Shown one piece after another: positions 7,031 to 17,268 of a stretch of 39,487 nucleotides of DNA. The notes beneath the pieces were generated by a model, which saw nothing but the letters and a program-made list of their open reading frames with translations, was not told the DNA's origin and searched no databases. Positions within the stretch are counted from its first letter, which is position 1. Each line of letters begins with the position of its first letter. Made by a program: the position numbers and the translations under genes. The stretch lies in the NCBI GenBank assembly GCA_002313255.1, contig DCBA01000010.1:127640-167126 (forward strand). Reading direction: 5' to 3'. The DNA is from Gammaproteobacteria bacterium UBA1119. Lineage in GTDB: Bacteria > Pseudomonadota > Gammaproteobacteria > Pseudomonadales > Azotimanducaceae.

Positions 7031-8779
7031 ATGCGAATTGAGAAACTCGATGCTTCTGTCGCCAACCAAATTGCCGCGGGTGAAGTCGTTGAGCGACCTG
7101 CCTCCATCGTTAAGGAACTGATTGAGAATAGCCTCGATGCTGGAGCTACTTCCGTAACGGTTGAGATTGAAGGCGCTGGTACGGGGCTTATTCGGGTTCT
7201 TGATAACGGAGTTGGGATCCATCACGAGGACATGCGGTTGGCGCTGGAACGTCACGCGACGAGCAAAATCACGACCACGGACGATCTTTTGTCCATCACT
7301 AGCATGGGGTTTAGAGGAGAGGCACTTGCGAGTGTTGCGTCTGTTGCAAGAACGACACTGACGTCAAGAGCGGTGGGAAGTGATCGCGCTTGGGCCCTAA
7401 CCGTTGACGGCGGCGAAGAAAAACGTCACGCACCGGCCGCGCACCCCCAGGGCACTGCCGTCGAGATTCGAGATCTCTTTTTCAATACTCCCGCCCGTCG
7501 CAAGTTCATGAAGACGGAACGAACCGAAGTTGCACATATCTCGGAGACGGTCAGGCGGATCGCGCTCGCGAACCCACGCGTGAGCTTTGAACTCAAGCAT
7601 GGCTCGCGAACGGTCGAGCGGCTGCCCGCAACGAATGCTTTGGTCGATCGAATCGAAAAATTATTAAGCCGAGATTTCCTGGCCGAGGCGGTCGAGGTCG
7701 ATGAGCGCCAAGAAGAGCTTCGGCTACACGGGTGGATCGGATCGCCGACCTATACGAGACGAACGGCGGATCAACAACATCTGTTTGTGAACGCTCGCTA
7801 TGTTCGAGACAAAGTGGTTAGTCACGCGATTCGGCAGGCATATCGTGACGTCATATTCCATGGGCGCCAACCGGTGTTTGTCGTGTATCTTGAAATCCCT
7901 CCCGAAGCGGTCGACGTGAACGTCCACCCGACGAAGCACGAAGTCCGCTTTCGTGATTCGCGACAGGTACACGATTTCATTTTCGGAAGGCTGAATAGGG
8001 CGTTGCGCGATGTGCGACCTGGCAGTTCGAACGACTTGATAAAAAATACCGGTGTTGCGATGAACTATACAGAACCGAAGGCTCCTGCGTGGGTACAAGC
8101 ATCGTTTCCGCGTCAACTTAGCGTTCAAGTTGAAGGGGGTGCCAGCGCGTTCGTGACGGGAGAGAGAGATACAGTATATGCAGACGACCGCGTGTTTCCG
8201 CCCCTTGGATATGCTCTGGCTCAGCTTGGTGGGGCTTATATTCTTGCGGAAAACGAAGAGGGTTTGGTTATCGTGGACATGCATGCGGCCCATGAACGGA
8301 TCACGTACGAGAAGATGAAGTTGGCGTCGTCCGAGCAGACTTTGGTCAAACAGCGGCTGCTTGTGCCGCTAAGTCTGGAAGTGACACGTCGGGAAGCGGA
8401 CTTAGTCGAGGCTTTAACGGAAGAATTTGGTCGTCTAGGTATCGGTCTGGAACGCTTGGGCCCTTCGACGATACGCGTTCAGGAGGTACCCTCGCTTATT
8501 GGTACGGCCGATGTGGCGGAATTAGTGAGAGATGTTCTGGGGGAACTGGTGGAGTACGGTCACTCGGATTCGCTTGCTGAACACCGAGATAGCTTACTAG
8601 CCACAATGGCATGTCATGGATCCATCAGAGCGAATCGGCGCCTAGCCATAGAGGAGATGAATGCCTTGCTTCGAGAAATGGAACGCACCGAAAACGCTGG
8701 TCAATGCAATCATGGCCGTCCAACATTCCACGTGCAGAATCTCGCTGATCTTGATCGTCTGTTTTTGCGAGGCCAGTGA
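7031..8779 (+). CDS. mutL: DNA mismatch repair protein MutL, with endonuclease-type C-terminus
   Basis: The GHKL ATPase that links mismatch recognition by MutS to strand incision. In 582 residues the N-terminal ATPase motifs are clear: ELIENSLDAGA (motif I), DNGVGI, and GFRGEAL. The C-terminal dimerisation domain carries DMHAAHERITYE starting at residue 416, which fits the DxHAxxExxxxE endonuclease metal site, plus ACHGSIRAN near 527 and QCNHGRPT near 558, the other parts of that site. E. coli-type MutL lacks these, so this protein is expected to nick DNA itself instead of relying on MutH. Six bases after amiB, with an AGGA ribosome site; the TGA stop overlaps the miaA GTG. Confidence 0.96.
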   Translation: MRIEKLDASVANQIAAGEVVERPASIVKELIENSLDAGATSVTVEIEGAGTGLIRVLDNGVGIHHEDMRLALERHATSKITTTDDLLSITSMGFRGEALASVASVARTTLTSRAVGSDRAWALTVDGGEEKRHAPAAHPQGTAVEIRDLFFNTPARRKFMKTERTEVAHISETVRRIALANPRVSFELKHGSRTVERLPATNALVDRIEKLLSRDFLAEAVEVDERQEELRLHGWIGSPTYTRRTADQQHLFVNARYVRDKVVSHAIRQAYRDVIFHGRQPVFVVYLEIPPEAVDVNVHPTKHEVRFRDSRQVHDFIFGRLNRALRDVRPGSSNDLIKNTGVAMNYTEPKAPAWVQASFPRQLSVQVEGGASAFVTGERDTVYADDRVFPPLGYALAQLGGAYILAENEEGLVIVDMHAAHERITYEKMKLASSEQTLVKQRLLVPLSLEVTRREADLVEALTEEFGRLGIGLERLGPSTIRVQEVPSLIGTADVAELVRDVLGELVEYGHSDSLAEHRDSLLATMACHGSIRANRRLAIEEMNALLREMERTENAGQCNHGRPTFHVQNLADLDRLFLRGQ

Positions 8780-9735
8780 AGCACCAAAATCTAAGGCCGT
8801 TAGTGGTTACGCTGATGGGAGCCACGGCAAGTGGTAAAACGGATTTGGCGCTTGAAATCGCAGGACGTGTGCCCATCGACATCATCAGCGTCGATTCTGC
8901 AATGGTGTACCGTGGTATGGATATTGGTACCGCCAAGCCTTCCAAAGAGGCCCTCCGCAACAATCCACACGCTTTGGTTGACGTAAGGGACCCTCCGGAT
9001 GCTTATTCTGCCCAAGACTTTATCGAAGATGCAGATCGAGCCGTACGCTTAGCTTGGGTACGAGGGCGCGTGCCTTTGCTTGTGGGCGGTACGATGATGT
9101 ATTTCAATGCGTTTAAGGATGGTTTGGCAAAACTTCCCTCGGCGGACTCAACCGTTCGTCAAAATATCGAACAACGCGGCCAACAAGTCGGCTGGCCAGA
9201 ATTACACCGCGAACTAAGTCAAGTGGATCCGGTTGCGGGCGCGGCGATTGATCCGGGAAATCACCAGCGGATTCAACGGGCACTAGAGGTTTATTGGATC
9301 ACTGGAATTCCGATATCTGAGTTATGGCGTAACTCCCACGCCGAACCTGTGTCAGAGCGTCTCAACTGCAATTTAGTTGAGTTTGCGCTGACGACGGTAT
9401 CCCGTGAGGAACTTCACGCCCGTATAGAAAGTCGTCTCGACGATATGTTGAATTCGGGATTCGTGGATGAAGTCAAGGGATTACGCGAACGTTGGGTAAT
9501 CGGTACAAGTACTCCGTCGATGCGCGCTGTGGGATATCGTCAAGTTGGACAATTCCTTGCCGCTTCCGAAAGTAACGATGAACCGATCGATTTACGACAC
9601 AGTATCCTTGTGGCGACACGCCAACTCGCAAAGAAACAATCCACTTGGCTTCGTGGTTGGCGATGTTTGAATGATCGAGCTCTGTTATCTGCTGACCTCG
9701 AAACCATGTTGCAAAAACTAACGCCTCTGCCATAG
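8776..9735 (+). CDS. miaA: tRNA dimethylallyltransferase
   Basis: Transfers dimethylallyl from DMAPP to A37 of UNN-decoding tRNAs. The 319-residue protein has the P-loop MGATASGKTD (lysine 21), SVDSAMVYRGMDIGTAKP, the LVGGTMMYF substrate block, HRIQRALEVY-like text (NHQRIQRALEVYWITG) and the C-terminal TRQLAKKQSTWLRGW segment, all diagnostic. The start is a GTG whose last two bases are the first two of the mutL TGA (GTGA overlap), so expression depends on mutL translation. The gene is followed by hfq after 72 bp, the standard arrangement. Confidence 0.96.
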   Translation: MKHQNLRPLVVTLMGATASGKTDLALEIAGRVPIDIISVDSAMVYRGMDIGTAKPSKEALRNNPHALVDVRDPPDAYSAQDFIEDADRAVRLAWVRGRVPLLVGGTMMYFNAFKDGLAKLPSADSTVRQNIEQRGQQVGWPELHRELSQVDPVAGAAIDPGNHQRIQRALEVYWITGIPISELWRNSHAEPVSERLNCNLVEFALTTVSREELHARIESRLDDMLNSGFVDEVKGLRERWVIGTSTPSMRAVGYRQVGQFLAASESNDEPIDLRHSILVATRQLAKKQSTWLRGWRCLNDRALLSADLETMLQKLTPLP

Positions 9736-9807
9736 TGGATTCGTTGGGTAGAAGGAAAAACTCGAACAGAGCGCTTGTCTCACTGGGAAGTGCTCGGGAG
9801 AACGACA

Positions 9808-10041
9808 GTGGCAAAAGGGCAGTCTCTACAAGACCCGTACCTAAACACGCTACGAAAGGAACAGATTCCTGTCTCGATCTATCTAGTGAACGGAATAAAG
9901 CTGCAAGGACAAATCGAAGCGTTCGATCAGTACGTCGTTCTGCTCCGCAACACGGTTAGCCAAATGATTTTCAAACATGCGATTTCGACAGTGCAGCCTT
10001 CCAGAAACGTCGACATCGAAACGAGTGAAAGCGGCGGCTAA
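9808..10041 (+). CDS. hfq: RNA chaperone Hfq
   Basis: A hexameric Sm-like protein that pairs small RNAs with mRNAs. The 77-residue protein begins [20 protein letters not shown], contains the Sm1 segment [19 protein letters not shown] with the proximal-face residues and the Sm2 motif [10 protein letters not shown] with the KH pair that binds uridines. The start is a GTG at 9808, preceded by GGGAG; longer in-frame readings from a TTG at 9775 add residues absent from Hfq. The C-terminal tail after the Sm fold is short (about 12 residues, partly acidic), shorter than the roughly 40-residue tail of E. coli Hfq and like the short Pseudomonas form. Confidence 0.97.
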   Translation: MAKGQSLQDPYLNTLRKEQIPVSIYLVNGIKLQGQIEAFDQYVVLLRNTVSQMIFKHAISTVQPSRNVDIETSESGG

Positions 10042-10103
10042 CGTATTGACAGCGCACTATTTGCGACTCGATCGAAATGACCAACTTGAAATGACGACGC
10101 GTT

Positions 10104-11393
10104 ATGTTCTTTGAGCGACCTCCCCCAGGACAACAAGCGCTGCTTCTGCACGTGCGTGCACCAGGCATTAGCTGGGACAATGAGATTACTGAACTGAGGG
10201 AATTGGTAGTTTCCGCAGACCTTGAACCCCGATCCACCGTTGTCGTGACCCGGGCACGACCGCATCCTCGCTGGTTCGTTGGGCAAGGTAAGGCGGAGGA
10301 AATTCGTCGAGCCATGAACTCGAACAACGACGATTTACTGATCGTGAACCACGATCTCACGCCTGCCCAACAACGCAACATGGAAGACCTACTCCAAGCA
10401 CGAGTGATGACCCGAACCGAATTGATCCTTCACATTTTTGCTGATCGGGCACGAACCCATGAAGGCAAACTTCAGGTCGAACTCGCCCAATTCCAACATG
10501 GTCGAAGCCGGCTGGTGCGTGGATGGACCCACCTTGATCGACAGAAGGGTGGGCTGTATATGCGCGGGGCTGGGGAAAGTCAGTTGGAACTGGACCAGCG
10601 CATGATTGACAGCCGTATAAGAAAGCTTAAAGAGCGGTTGGAACGGGTGCAGCGACAACGCGCACAAAGTCGACGACGGCGAAGCCGGGCAAAGATTCCA
10701 ACGATTGTGCTGGTCGGGTATACGAATGCCGGTAAGTCGTCGCTTTTCAATGCGCTGACTGATGCCTCGATCGCTGTGCAAGATCGCTTATTTGCGACTC
10801 TCGATCCGACAATGCGCCATTTAAGTTTGGATGGTTACGGAACCGTTGTGATAGCAGATACGGTAGGCTTCATCCGCGACTTGCCGATCGATCTTGTCGA
10901 AGCATTCAAGGCGACGTTAGAGGAGGTGTCGGCGGCCGACCTGCTGCTGCACGTGATTGATAGCGCAGCGCCGGAACAAGAGTCGATGTGTGCCGAAGTC
11001 GATCGAGTGCTGGAGGAAATAGGTGCGGGAATGGTGCCGAAGATCGAAGTATTAAACAAAATCGATATGAGTGCGTTGCGGGAGGGTGTCTTGGGTAATC
11101 GAGTCCACGTCAGTGCGCGCTTAAAACAGGGATTAGAGGCGTTGAAAGAAATGATTGCGCAACGCTTGGGAGTCACCAACGAGCCCTTCGAAGTGTGCCT
11201 TGCGCCAAGCAACGGCAAGATTCGTGCGTGGCTATACGAGTTGGGGGCCGTGGTGGGTGAGACCTTGCAGGAGGATGGTGCCAGTACCCTCTCGGTGCGG
11301 CTCGACGCTGAACAAATTAATAGGCTCGTTGCGAACGAAGGTGTTTCCTTGCAGGAGGCTCTACCGGAACCTAAACTTTTGGCTTTGACTTGA
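10104..11393 (+). CDS. hflX: ribosome-associated GTPase HflX
   Basis: A GTPase that binds the 50S subunit and splits stalled or stressed ribosomes. In 429 residues there is an N-terminal nucleotide-binding-like HflX domain ending in the RGAGESQLELDQR motif, a coiled coil rich in arginine and glutamine (about 165-200), and a G domain with G1 GYTNAGKSS (lysine 211), G3 DTVGF and G4 NKID. The C-terminal domain is present. It lies 62 bp after hfq and 12 bp before hflK, as in most gammaproteobacteria; the historical hfl name does not imply a protease role. Confidence 0.96.
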   Translation: MFFERPPPGQQALLLHVRAPGISWDNEITELRELVVSADLEPRSTVVVTRARPHPRWFVGQGKAEEIRRAMNSNNDDLLIVNHDLTPAQQRNMEDLLQARVMTRTELILHIFADRARTHEGKLQVELAQFQHGRSRLVRGWTHLDRQKGGLYMRGAGESQLELDQRMIDSRIRKLKERLERVQRQRAQSRRRRSRAKIPTIVLVGYTNAGKSSLFNALTDASIAVQDRLFATLDPTMRHLSLDGYGTVVIADTVGFIRDLPIDLVEAFKATLEEVSAADLLLHVIDSAAPEQESMCAEVDRVLEEIGAGMVPKIEVLNKIDMSALREGVLGNRVHVSARLKQGLEALKEMIAQRLGVTNEPFEVCLAPSNGKIRAWLYELGAVVGETLQEDGASTLSVRLDAEQINRLVANEGVSLQEALPEPKLLALT

Positions 11394-11405
11394 TGAGGAC
11401 GCGTA

Positions 11406-12575
11406 ATGGCATGGAATGATGGTGGGAACGAAAAAAATAACGATCCGTGGGGTAGTAGAGGTGATCAGGGGCCGCCTGACCTAGACGAGGCGTTTCGTAA
11501 GCTCCAATCCCAGCTGGCTGGGTTGTTTGGGCGCCGTGGTGGCGGTGGGGCGTCTTCTTCGGGCGGGGGTGGCACCGCCAGACGGTATTTCTTGATCCTC
11601 GGTTTGGTCATCTTGCTTGGCTATGTGGCAACAGGTATTTATCAAATTGATCAGCAGGAACGTGGCGTTAAATTTACGCTGGGGAAGGTAGCGAGGACAA
11701 GTGATGGTGAATTTGCGCCACCGGTCATGCCTGGCCTCAATTTCTATTTCCCGTTGATTCAAGACGTAGAAGTCGTCAACACCACCAAACTGAATACCAA
11801 TCACCACGAATCGTTGATGTTGACCGAAGATGAAAATATCGTCGACGTCAGTCTCGATGTGCAGTGGCTCGTGCGTGACCCAATCAAGCATGTCGTCGCG
11901 ATAAGAGATCCAGAAAATAGTTTGGTGCAGGCCACCGAAAGTGCGTTGCGGCATGTGGTGGGGAGCTCGACGCTCGATTCGGTAGTAACGGAAGGCAGGG
12001 CAGAGATGGGCGCAGCGGTGCAGGCGCGGTTACAAGAACGGTTGGATCGCTATGAAACGGGCATTTACATTAGTAAGGTCAACATCGACCGATCTGGGCC
12101 GCCGCCGCAGGTCAAAGACGCGTTCGATGATGTGCAGCGAGCGAAAGAAGATGAATCGCGCTACATCAACGAGGCCCGAGCGTACGCGGAAGAGATTCTT
12201 CCTGCAGCGCGTGGTAATGCCGAGCGAGTGGTCGCCGAAGCAAACGCGTATCGAGATCAGGTAGTAGCCCGTTCGGAAGGGGAGTCTCAACGGTTCACCA
12301 AACTGCTTGGCGAATACCAGTTGGCAAAACGTGTCACCAGAGATCGACTGTACATTGAATCGATGCAGTCAGTGCTTTCAAAAAGCGCAAAGGTTATGGT
12401 CGACGTTAAGGGAGGCAACAACATGTTGTATCTCCCGTTGGATCAGCTGCGGCGCCAAGGGGGTGCCGATGAAAACTCCGCTAATCAGAGCGCGGTCGAC
12501 CAGGCCGCGGATGAAATAATGCGGGCGATAGAACGGAACACAGGCACGTCGCGACTGCGGCGAGACGGTCGGTAG
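11406..12575 (+). CDS. hflK: FtsH protease modulator HflK
   Basis: Part of the HflK-HflC cage that surrounds the FtsH protease in the inner membrane and controls access of membrane substrates. The 389-residue protein starts with a polar, glycine-rich cytoplasmic stretch (GRRGGGGASSSGGGG, about residues 39-55), then one membrane segment (YFLILGLVILLGYVATGIY), then a periplasmic SPFH/band-7 domain beginning QQERGVKFTLGKV, with the helical AYAEEILPAARGNAERVV region behind it. Twelve bases after hflX and eleven before hflC. Confidence 0.95.
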   Translation: MAWNDGGNEKNNDPWGSRGDQGPPDLDEAFRKLQSQLAGLFGRRGGGGASSSGGGGTARRYFLILGLVILLGYVATGIYQIDQQERGVKFTLGKVARTSDGEFAPPVMPGLNFYFPLIQDVEVVNTTKLNTNHHESLMLTEDENIVDVSLDVQWLVRDPIKHVVAIRDPENSLVQATESALRHVVGSSTLDSVVTEGRAEMGAAVQARLQERLDRYETGIYISKVNIDRSGPPPQVKDAFDDVQRAKEDESRYINEARAYAEEILPAARGNAERVVAEANAYRDQVVARSEGESQRFTKLLGEYQLAKRVTRDRLYIESMQSVLSKSAKVMVDVKGGNNMLYLPLDQLRRQGGADENSANQSAVDQAADEIMRAIERNTGTSRLRRDGR

Positions 12576-12586
12576 GAGGTAGAGTC

Positions 12587-13474
12587 ATGCGTCGGAATTT
12601 CATCCTTGTTCTCATAGTCTTGGCGGTGCTTATGGTAATCACCGATACCGCCAATATAAGGCCGTTTTTTATCGTCAAAGAGACTGAACGTGCCCTGTTG
12701 CTTCGATTTGGAGAGGTCGTGAGGGACGATCTCACCCCGGGGATTCATTTTAAAATCCCAATAGCAAACAACGTGCGTAAATTCGATGCACGTATCCTGA
12801 CTCTCGATTCGGCCCCCGAGCGTTATTTCACGATCGGAAAAAAACCCCTCGACGTGGATTCCTTTGCCAAATGGCGGGTTGTTGATGTGAAAGGATTTTA
12901 CACGGCGTCTGGTGGAGGCGACGAAGCCATTGCGAGAGGCATCCTTCAGAATCGAATCAACGAAGGCCTACGCAACGAGATTGGTAAACGCGACATGCAC
13001 GAAGTCATCTCGGGACAACGTGACGAGCTGATGCAAGTGCTGACCAAGTCTCTCGACGTGACTGCGCGGGAAGACCTTGGGGTGGAGATCATTGATATAC
13101 GGGTCAAGAAAATCGAGCTTCCTGCGGAAGTCTCTTCAACGGTCTATCAACGAATGAACTCTGAGCGGGACATTGAGGCGAAGCAGTATCGCGCGACGGG
13201 CAACGAACAGTCACTGGTAATTCGGGCAGACGCTGACCGCCAGGTGGTAGTCGTCGAGGCCAACGCATATCGTGACAGTGAAACTATCCGTGGTGATGGT
13301 GATGCAACCTCGGCACGCATATACGCTGATGCTTTTAATCAAGATCCCGAGTTTTATGAGTTTTACCGCAGCATTAATGCCTACAAGGAAGTATTTCAGG
13401 GAAAAAATGACATGTTGATCATTGATCCATCGAGTGAGTTCTTCAAGTACCTCAAGAAGAGCAATCAGGGTTAG
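12587..13474 (+). CDS. hflC: FtsH protease modulator HflC
   Basis: Partner of HflK in the FtsH-associated SPFH complex. It has 295 residues: an N-terminal membrane anchor (FILVLIVLAVLMVITDTANI), then a band-7 domain starting ETERALLLRFGEVV and the typical R-MNSERDIEAKQYRATGNE helix. The C-terminus IDPSSEFFKYLKK is the usual HflC ending. An AGGAGG-like ribosome binding site (GGTAGGAGGTAGAGTC) precedes the ATG, the strongest in this operon, suggesting high translation. It follows hflK by 11 bp. Confidence 0.95.
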   Translation: MRRNFILVLIVLAVLMVITDTANIRPFFIVKETERALLLRFGEVVRDDLTPGIHFKIPIANNVRKFDARILTLDSAPERYFTIGKKPLDVDSFAKWRVVDVKGFYTASGGGDEAIARGILQNRINEGLRNEIGKRDMHEVISGQRDELMQVLTKSLDVTAREDLGVEIIDIRVKKIELPAEVSSTVYQRMNSERDIEAKQYRATGNEQSLVIRADADRQVVVVEANAYRDSETIRGDGDATSARIYADAFNQDPEFYEFYRSINAYKEVFQGKNDMLIIDPSSEFFKYLKKSNQG

Positions 13475-13508
13475 TTAACAAACACTGTTGGGATCGAGCT
13501 TGGCCATC

Positions 13509-15009
<1,501 letters not shown>

Positions 15010-15063
15010 GGATAGGAATAGATTCTTTTGACACGCAATGCGATGGGTGGGGCGAGCGGGCCT

Positions 15064-15255
15064 ATGGTTGATCCCAAGTTGTTAGAGATATTGGTATGTC
15101 CGATCACGAAAACTGCGTTGGTGTATCGGCGCGAAATGGAGGAATTGTGGTCCAAAGCCAGTGGGTTGGCGTTCCCCGTTCGGGACGGCATTCCAATCAT
15201 GTTGGAGGATCAAGCTCGGGCGTTGACGCCTGAAGAACAGGAATCGCTGAATTAA
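15064..15255 (+). CDS. UPF0434 / Trm112-like small protein
   Basis: A 63-residue protein with MVDPKLLEILVCPITK at the start and SGLAFPVRDGIPIML in the middle, the two hallmarks of the YcaR/UPF0434 family, which shares the Trm112 fold. In E. coli YcaR the first motif is CPVC; here it is CPIT, and only one cysteine is present in the whole protein, so it cannot bind zinc through a cysteine cluster. The function in bacteria is not established. An upstream in-frame ATG (15043) and a TTG (15028) would lengthen it with residues not typical of the family. Lies 54 bp after purA. Confidence 0.82.
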   Translation: MVDPKLLEILVCPITKTALVYRREMEELWSKASGLAFPVRDGIPIMLEDQARALTPEEQESLN

Positions 15256-15269
15256 CGCTTAGACGTTCG

Positions 15270-15299
15270 TTGGTTGGTGCAGGATGAATTCGCTATTAT
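15270..15299 (+). promoter_or_regulatory. possible sigma-70 promoter for folE2
   Basis: TTGGTT (15270-15275) and TATTAT (15294-15299) are separated by 18 bp in the gap between the UPF0434 gene and folE2, about 70 bp before the folE2 start. Both hexamers deviate from consensus. folE2 is controlled by the zinc repressor Zur in many bacteria, but I do not see a convincing Zur palindrome here. Confidence 0.3.
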
Positions 15300-15371
15300 A
15301 CGGAGTTCTTTGGCCTGAGTTTGCGGTGCGAAAGTCTGTTAGCCGCGAGTTGTAGGGAAGGAACCAGGAAA

Positions 15372-16322
15372 ATGAATAGACCAGAACTCGTCTCAGAGAC
15401 CGACATGCCCGATGTCGCTATGCGGGAGTTGCAAAACCCCCAGGGTACGCTGGATTGGGTGGGTATGAGTGATGTACACCAGCCATTGAAGATTCGTGAT
15501 GGGCACGAAGAGCGGGAGGTGCAGGCAAGAGTACAGATATATGTGAACCTGGATGACATGCAGGCGAAAGGGATTCACATGTCACGTCTTTACTTAATTC
15601 TGGATGAGCATTCGAGTACTCGTCCACTAACGGTTGCGGGTCTTAAATTACTCTTGAGCTCCCTTTTGGAATCGCACCGAGGCCTCTCGACCAATGCGTT
15701 TATACAGTTTGATTTCGACTATTACGTGCGACGATCTGCGTTGGTGTCTGAAAATGCTGGTTGGAACAGTTATCCCGTATCGCTAAAAGGGACCTGTCTG
15801 AATGGTGAAGTGAATATCGAGCTTTCTATAGGCGTACTTTATTCCAGCACCTGCCCGTGTTCTGCGGCGTTGGCAAGGCAGCTTATTCAACAACAATTTG
15901 AAGAAGATTTCGGCCGTCAGGGTGACGTCAAGATGTCTGAAGTAAAGGCTTGGCTGGGAACCGAGGATGGCATAATGGCTACGCCTCACAGTCAACGCAG
16001 CCTAGCCCGCGTGTTGGTTAAACTTGATGACACGATGGTATCTTTCCCGGTCACCGATCTGATTGACGGGATAGAGGACGTTCTTAAAACTCCAGTCCAG
16101 ACGGCTGTGAAGCGCGAAGATGAGCGAGAGTTTGCTCGACTCAACGGCGAAAATCTTATGTTTTGTGAAGACGCTGGACGTAAGCTCAAATCCAGTCTCG
16201 GGAGCGACGGCCGAGTCAAAGACTTTTGGGTGCGCGTTGAGCACCATGAGAGCCTTCACGCGCACAACGCAGTCAGCGTTTTTACCAAAGGCGTCCAGGA
16301 CGGTTACTTGCCCATTCCTTAG
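15372..16322 (+). CDS. folE2: GTP cyclohydrolase IB (FolE2)
   Basis: Converts GTP to 7,8-dihydroneopterin triphosphate for folate and queuosine precursors; this is the metal-promiscuous, zinc-independent type unrelated in close sequence to FolE. In 316 residues the diagnostic features are DWVGMSDVHQPL, KGIHMSRLYL with the metal-site histidine (about 69), and LYSSTCPCSAALA with the catalytic-site cysteine (161 and 163 are both cysteine). The ATG at 15372 follows an AGGAA ribosome site and gives the family N-terminus; an earlier frame from 15321 adds 17 atypical residues. It may be the only GTP cyclohydrolase I or a zinc-starvation backup for a FolE elsewhere. Convergent with the GFA-like gene 32 bp away. 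Confidence 0.93.
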   Translation: MNRPELVSETDMPDVAMRELQNPQGTLDWVGMSDVHQPLKIRDGHEEREVQARVQIYVNLDDMQAKGIHMSRLYLILDEHSSTRPLTVAGLKLLLSSLLESHRGLSTNAFIQFDFDYYVRRSALVSENAGWNSYPVSLKGTCLNGEVNIELSIGVLYSSTCPCSAALARQLIQQQFEEDFGRQGDVKMSEVKAWLGTEDGIMATPHSQRSLARVLVKLDDTMVSFPVTDLIDGIEDVLKTPVQTAVKREDEREFARLNGENLMFCEDAGRKLKSSLGSDGRVKDFWVRVEHHESLHAHNAVSVFTKGVQDGYLPIP

Positions 16323-16354
16323 TTGTCCTGAGGGGCACGGGCGCCTAAATTTAA

Positions 16355-16990
16355 CTACCCAGTCCAAGGCTCGCTGTCCGGCCACTCTGTCCGTTTATCT
16401 AGCCCGTCGTTTATTGCGGAGATCGGAAAGATCGCACTAGCGCAATGCACGTGATTAGTCGGTAGCCAAGCTTGGATAAACTCGCTCATTTTCTCCGTAA
16501 AGGTTCCAGGGAAAACACAGACCATTAGCGCATCTTTTTCGCCGTCGTTGAATTCCCTATGAGGACGAGTAAAAAGAGCCGTCATCATGACCACACCGCA
16601 TTTGGAACAAATTATTCGACCCAATCCACCAAATTTTGGGTTGGCATCCATCGTTTCGTAATTTGGGTTCCCGGGTCCCATCTTCGCTGGCGTCAGTAGG
16701 TCAAAGCCTCTCGTTACGGTTAATTCAAACTCAGCTTCCCGTTGATGCCCTGTTTTTGAGCAGAAGTTAGATGTCGCCACGTAAATGCACTGATACACGG
16801 GTGCTGAATGAGCCCGTCTACGGGCCCAGCAGCGATGACAAAATGCTGTCAAGAGGGGTTCATTTGTTTTTAAGTTGATCTCAACGTCGCCACACAAACA
16901 CGTGGACGTCGCTTCATTCTTCGTGCCGCTCGGGAAACACTTCGCAGCAAGTTCGGCGTTACCACCCGCGGTTGGAAGTGTTTTAGCCAT
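16355..16990 (-). CDS. GFA/CENP-V fold zinc protein
   Basis: A 211-residue protein of the glutathione-dependent formaldehyde-activating (GFA)/CENP-V superfamily. CLCGDV (cysteines 31 and 33) and CSKCG (128 and 131) form the usual structural zinc site. The second cysteine cluster that forms the catalytic zinc site in true GFA proteins (C-x-C-x-x-C before RRAHGA) is incomplete here: the stretch reads FCHRCWARRRAHSAP, where on my alignment only Cys54 is in register and Arg57 replaces the last cysteine. So a formaldehyde-glutathione role is doubtful and substrate is unknown. The start could be the ATG at 16990. It lies on the opposite strand to its neighbours, between folE2 and tRNA-Leu, an insertion in the purA-rnr backbone. 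Confidence 0.75.
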   Translation of the reverse strand: MAKTLPTAGGNAELAAKCFPSGTKNEATSTCLCGDVEINLKTNEPLLTAFCHRCWARRRAHSAPVYQCIYVATSNFCSKTGHQREAEFELTVTRGFDLLTPAKMGPGNPNYETMDANPKFGGLGRIICSKCGVVMMTALFTRPHREFNDGEKDALMVCVFPGTFTEKMSEFIQAWLPTNHVHCASAIFPISAINDGLDKRTEWPDSEPWTG

Positions 16991-17175
16991 AAGATCAAAC
17001 TTTCAAGGTAAGAAAGCTGCTTAGTTCTATTTCACTGCATCCAAACAGGAACAACAATAATTGTCCTGATGATGTACCATCCGCGCCGATCCCGTAGACC
17101 TACCTTTTTTGTATCTGCCCAGGTTCGACAATAGTTACCCTGATCAATCCGGCCCCCGCCCCCTTCCAATTAGGA

Positions 17176-17209
17176 GTCACAAATAGGTGACACATTTGTG
17201 TGTTGTGAC
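17176..17209. repeat. overlapping inverted repeats in the GFA-tRNA gap
   Basis: Two overlapping inverted repeats: GTCACAA (17176-17182) with TTGTGAC (17203-17209), and CACAAAT (17178-17184) with ATTTGTG (17194-17200). They lie about 60 bp beyond the 3' end of tRNA-Leu in the tRNA's direction and about 190 bp upstream of the GFA-like gene. No T-run follows on either strand, so it is not a standard intrinsic terminator; an operator or a processing hairpin is possible. The rest of the 278-bp gap shows nothing I can name. Confidence 0.45.
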
Positions 17210-17268
17210 GGAATTAAGGCTTGAAAGGGCTATGAATAATGAGGTTCAGAGAGTGGGTATTTCTTGGT

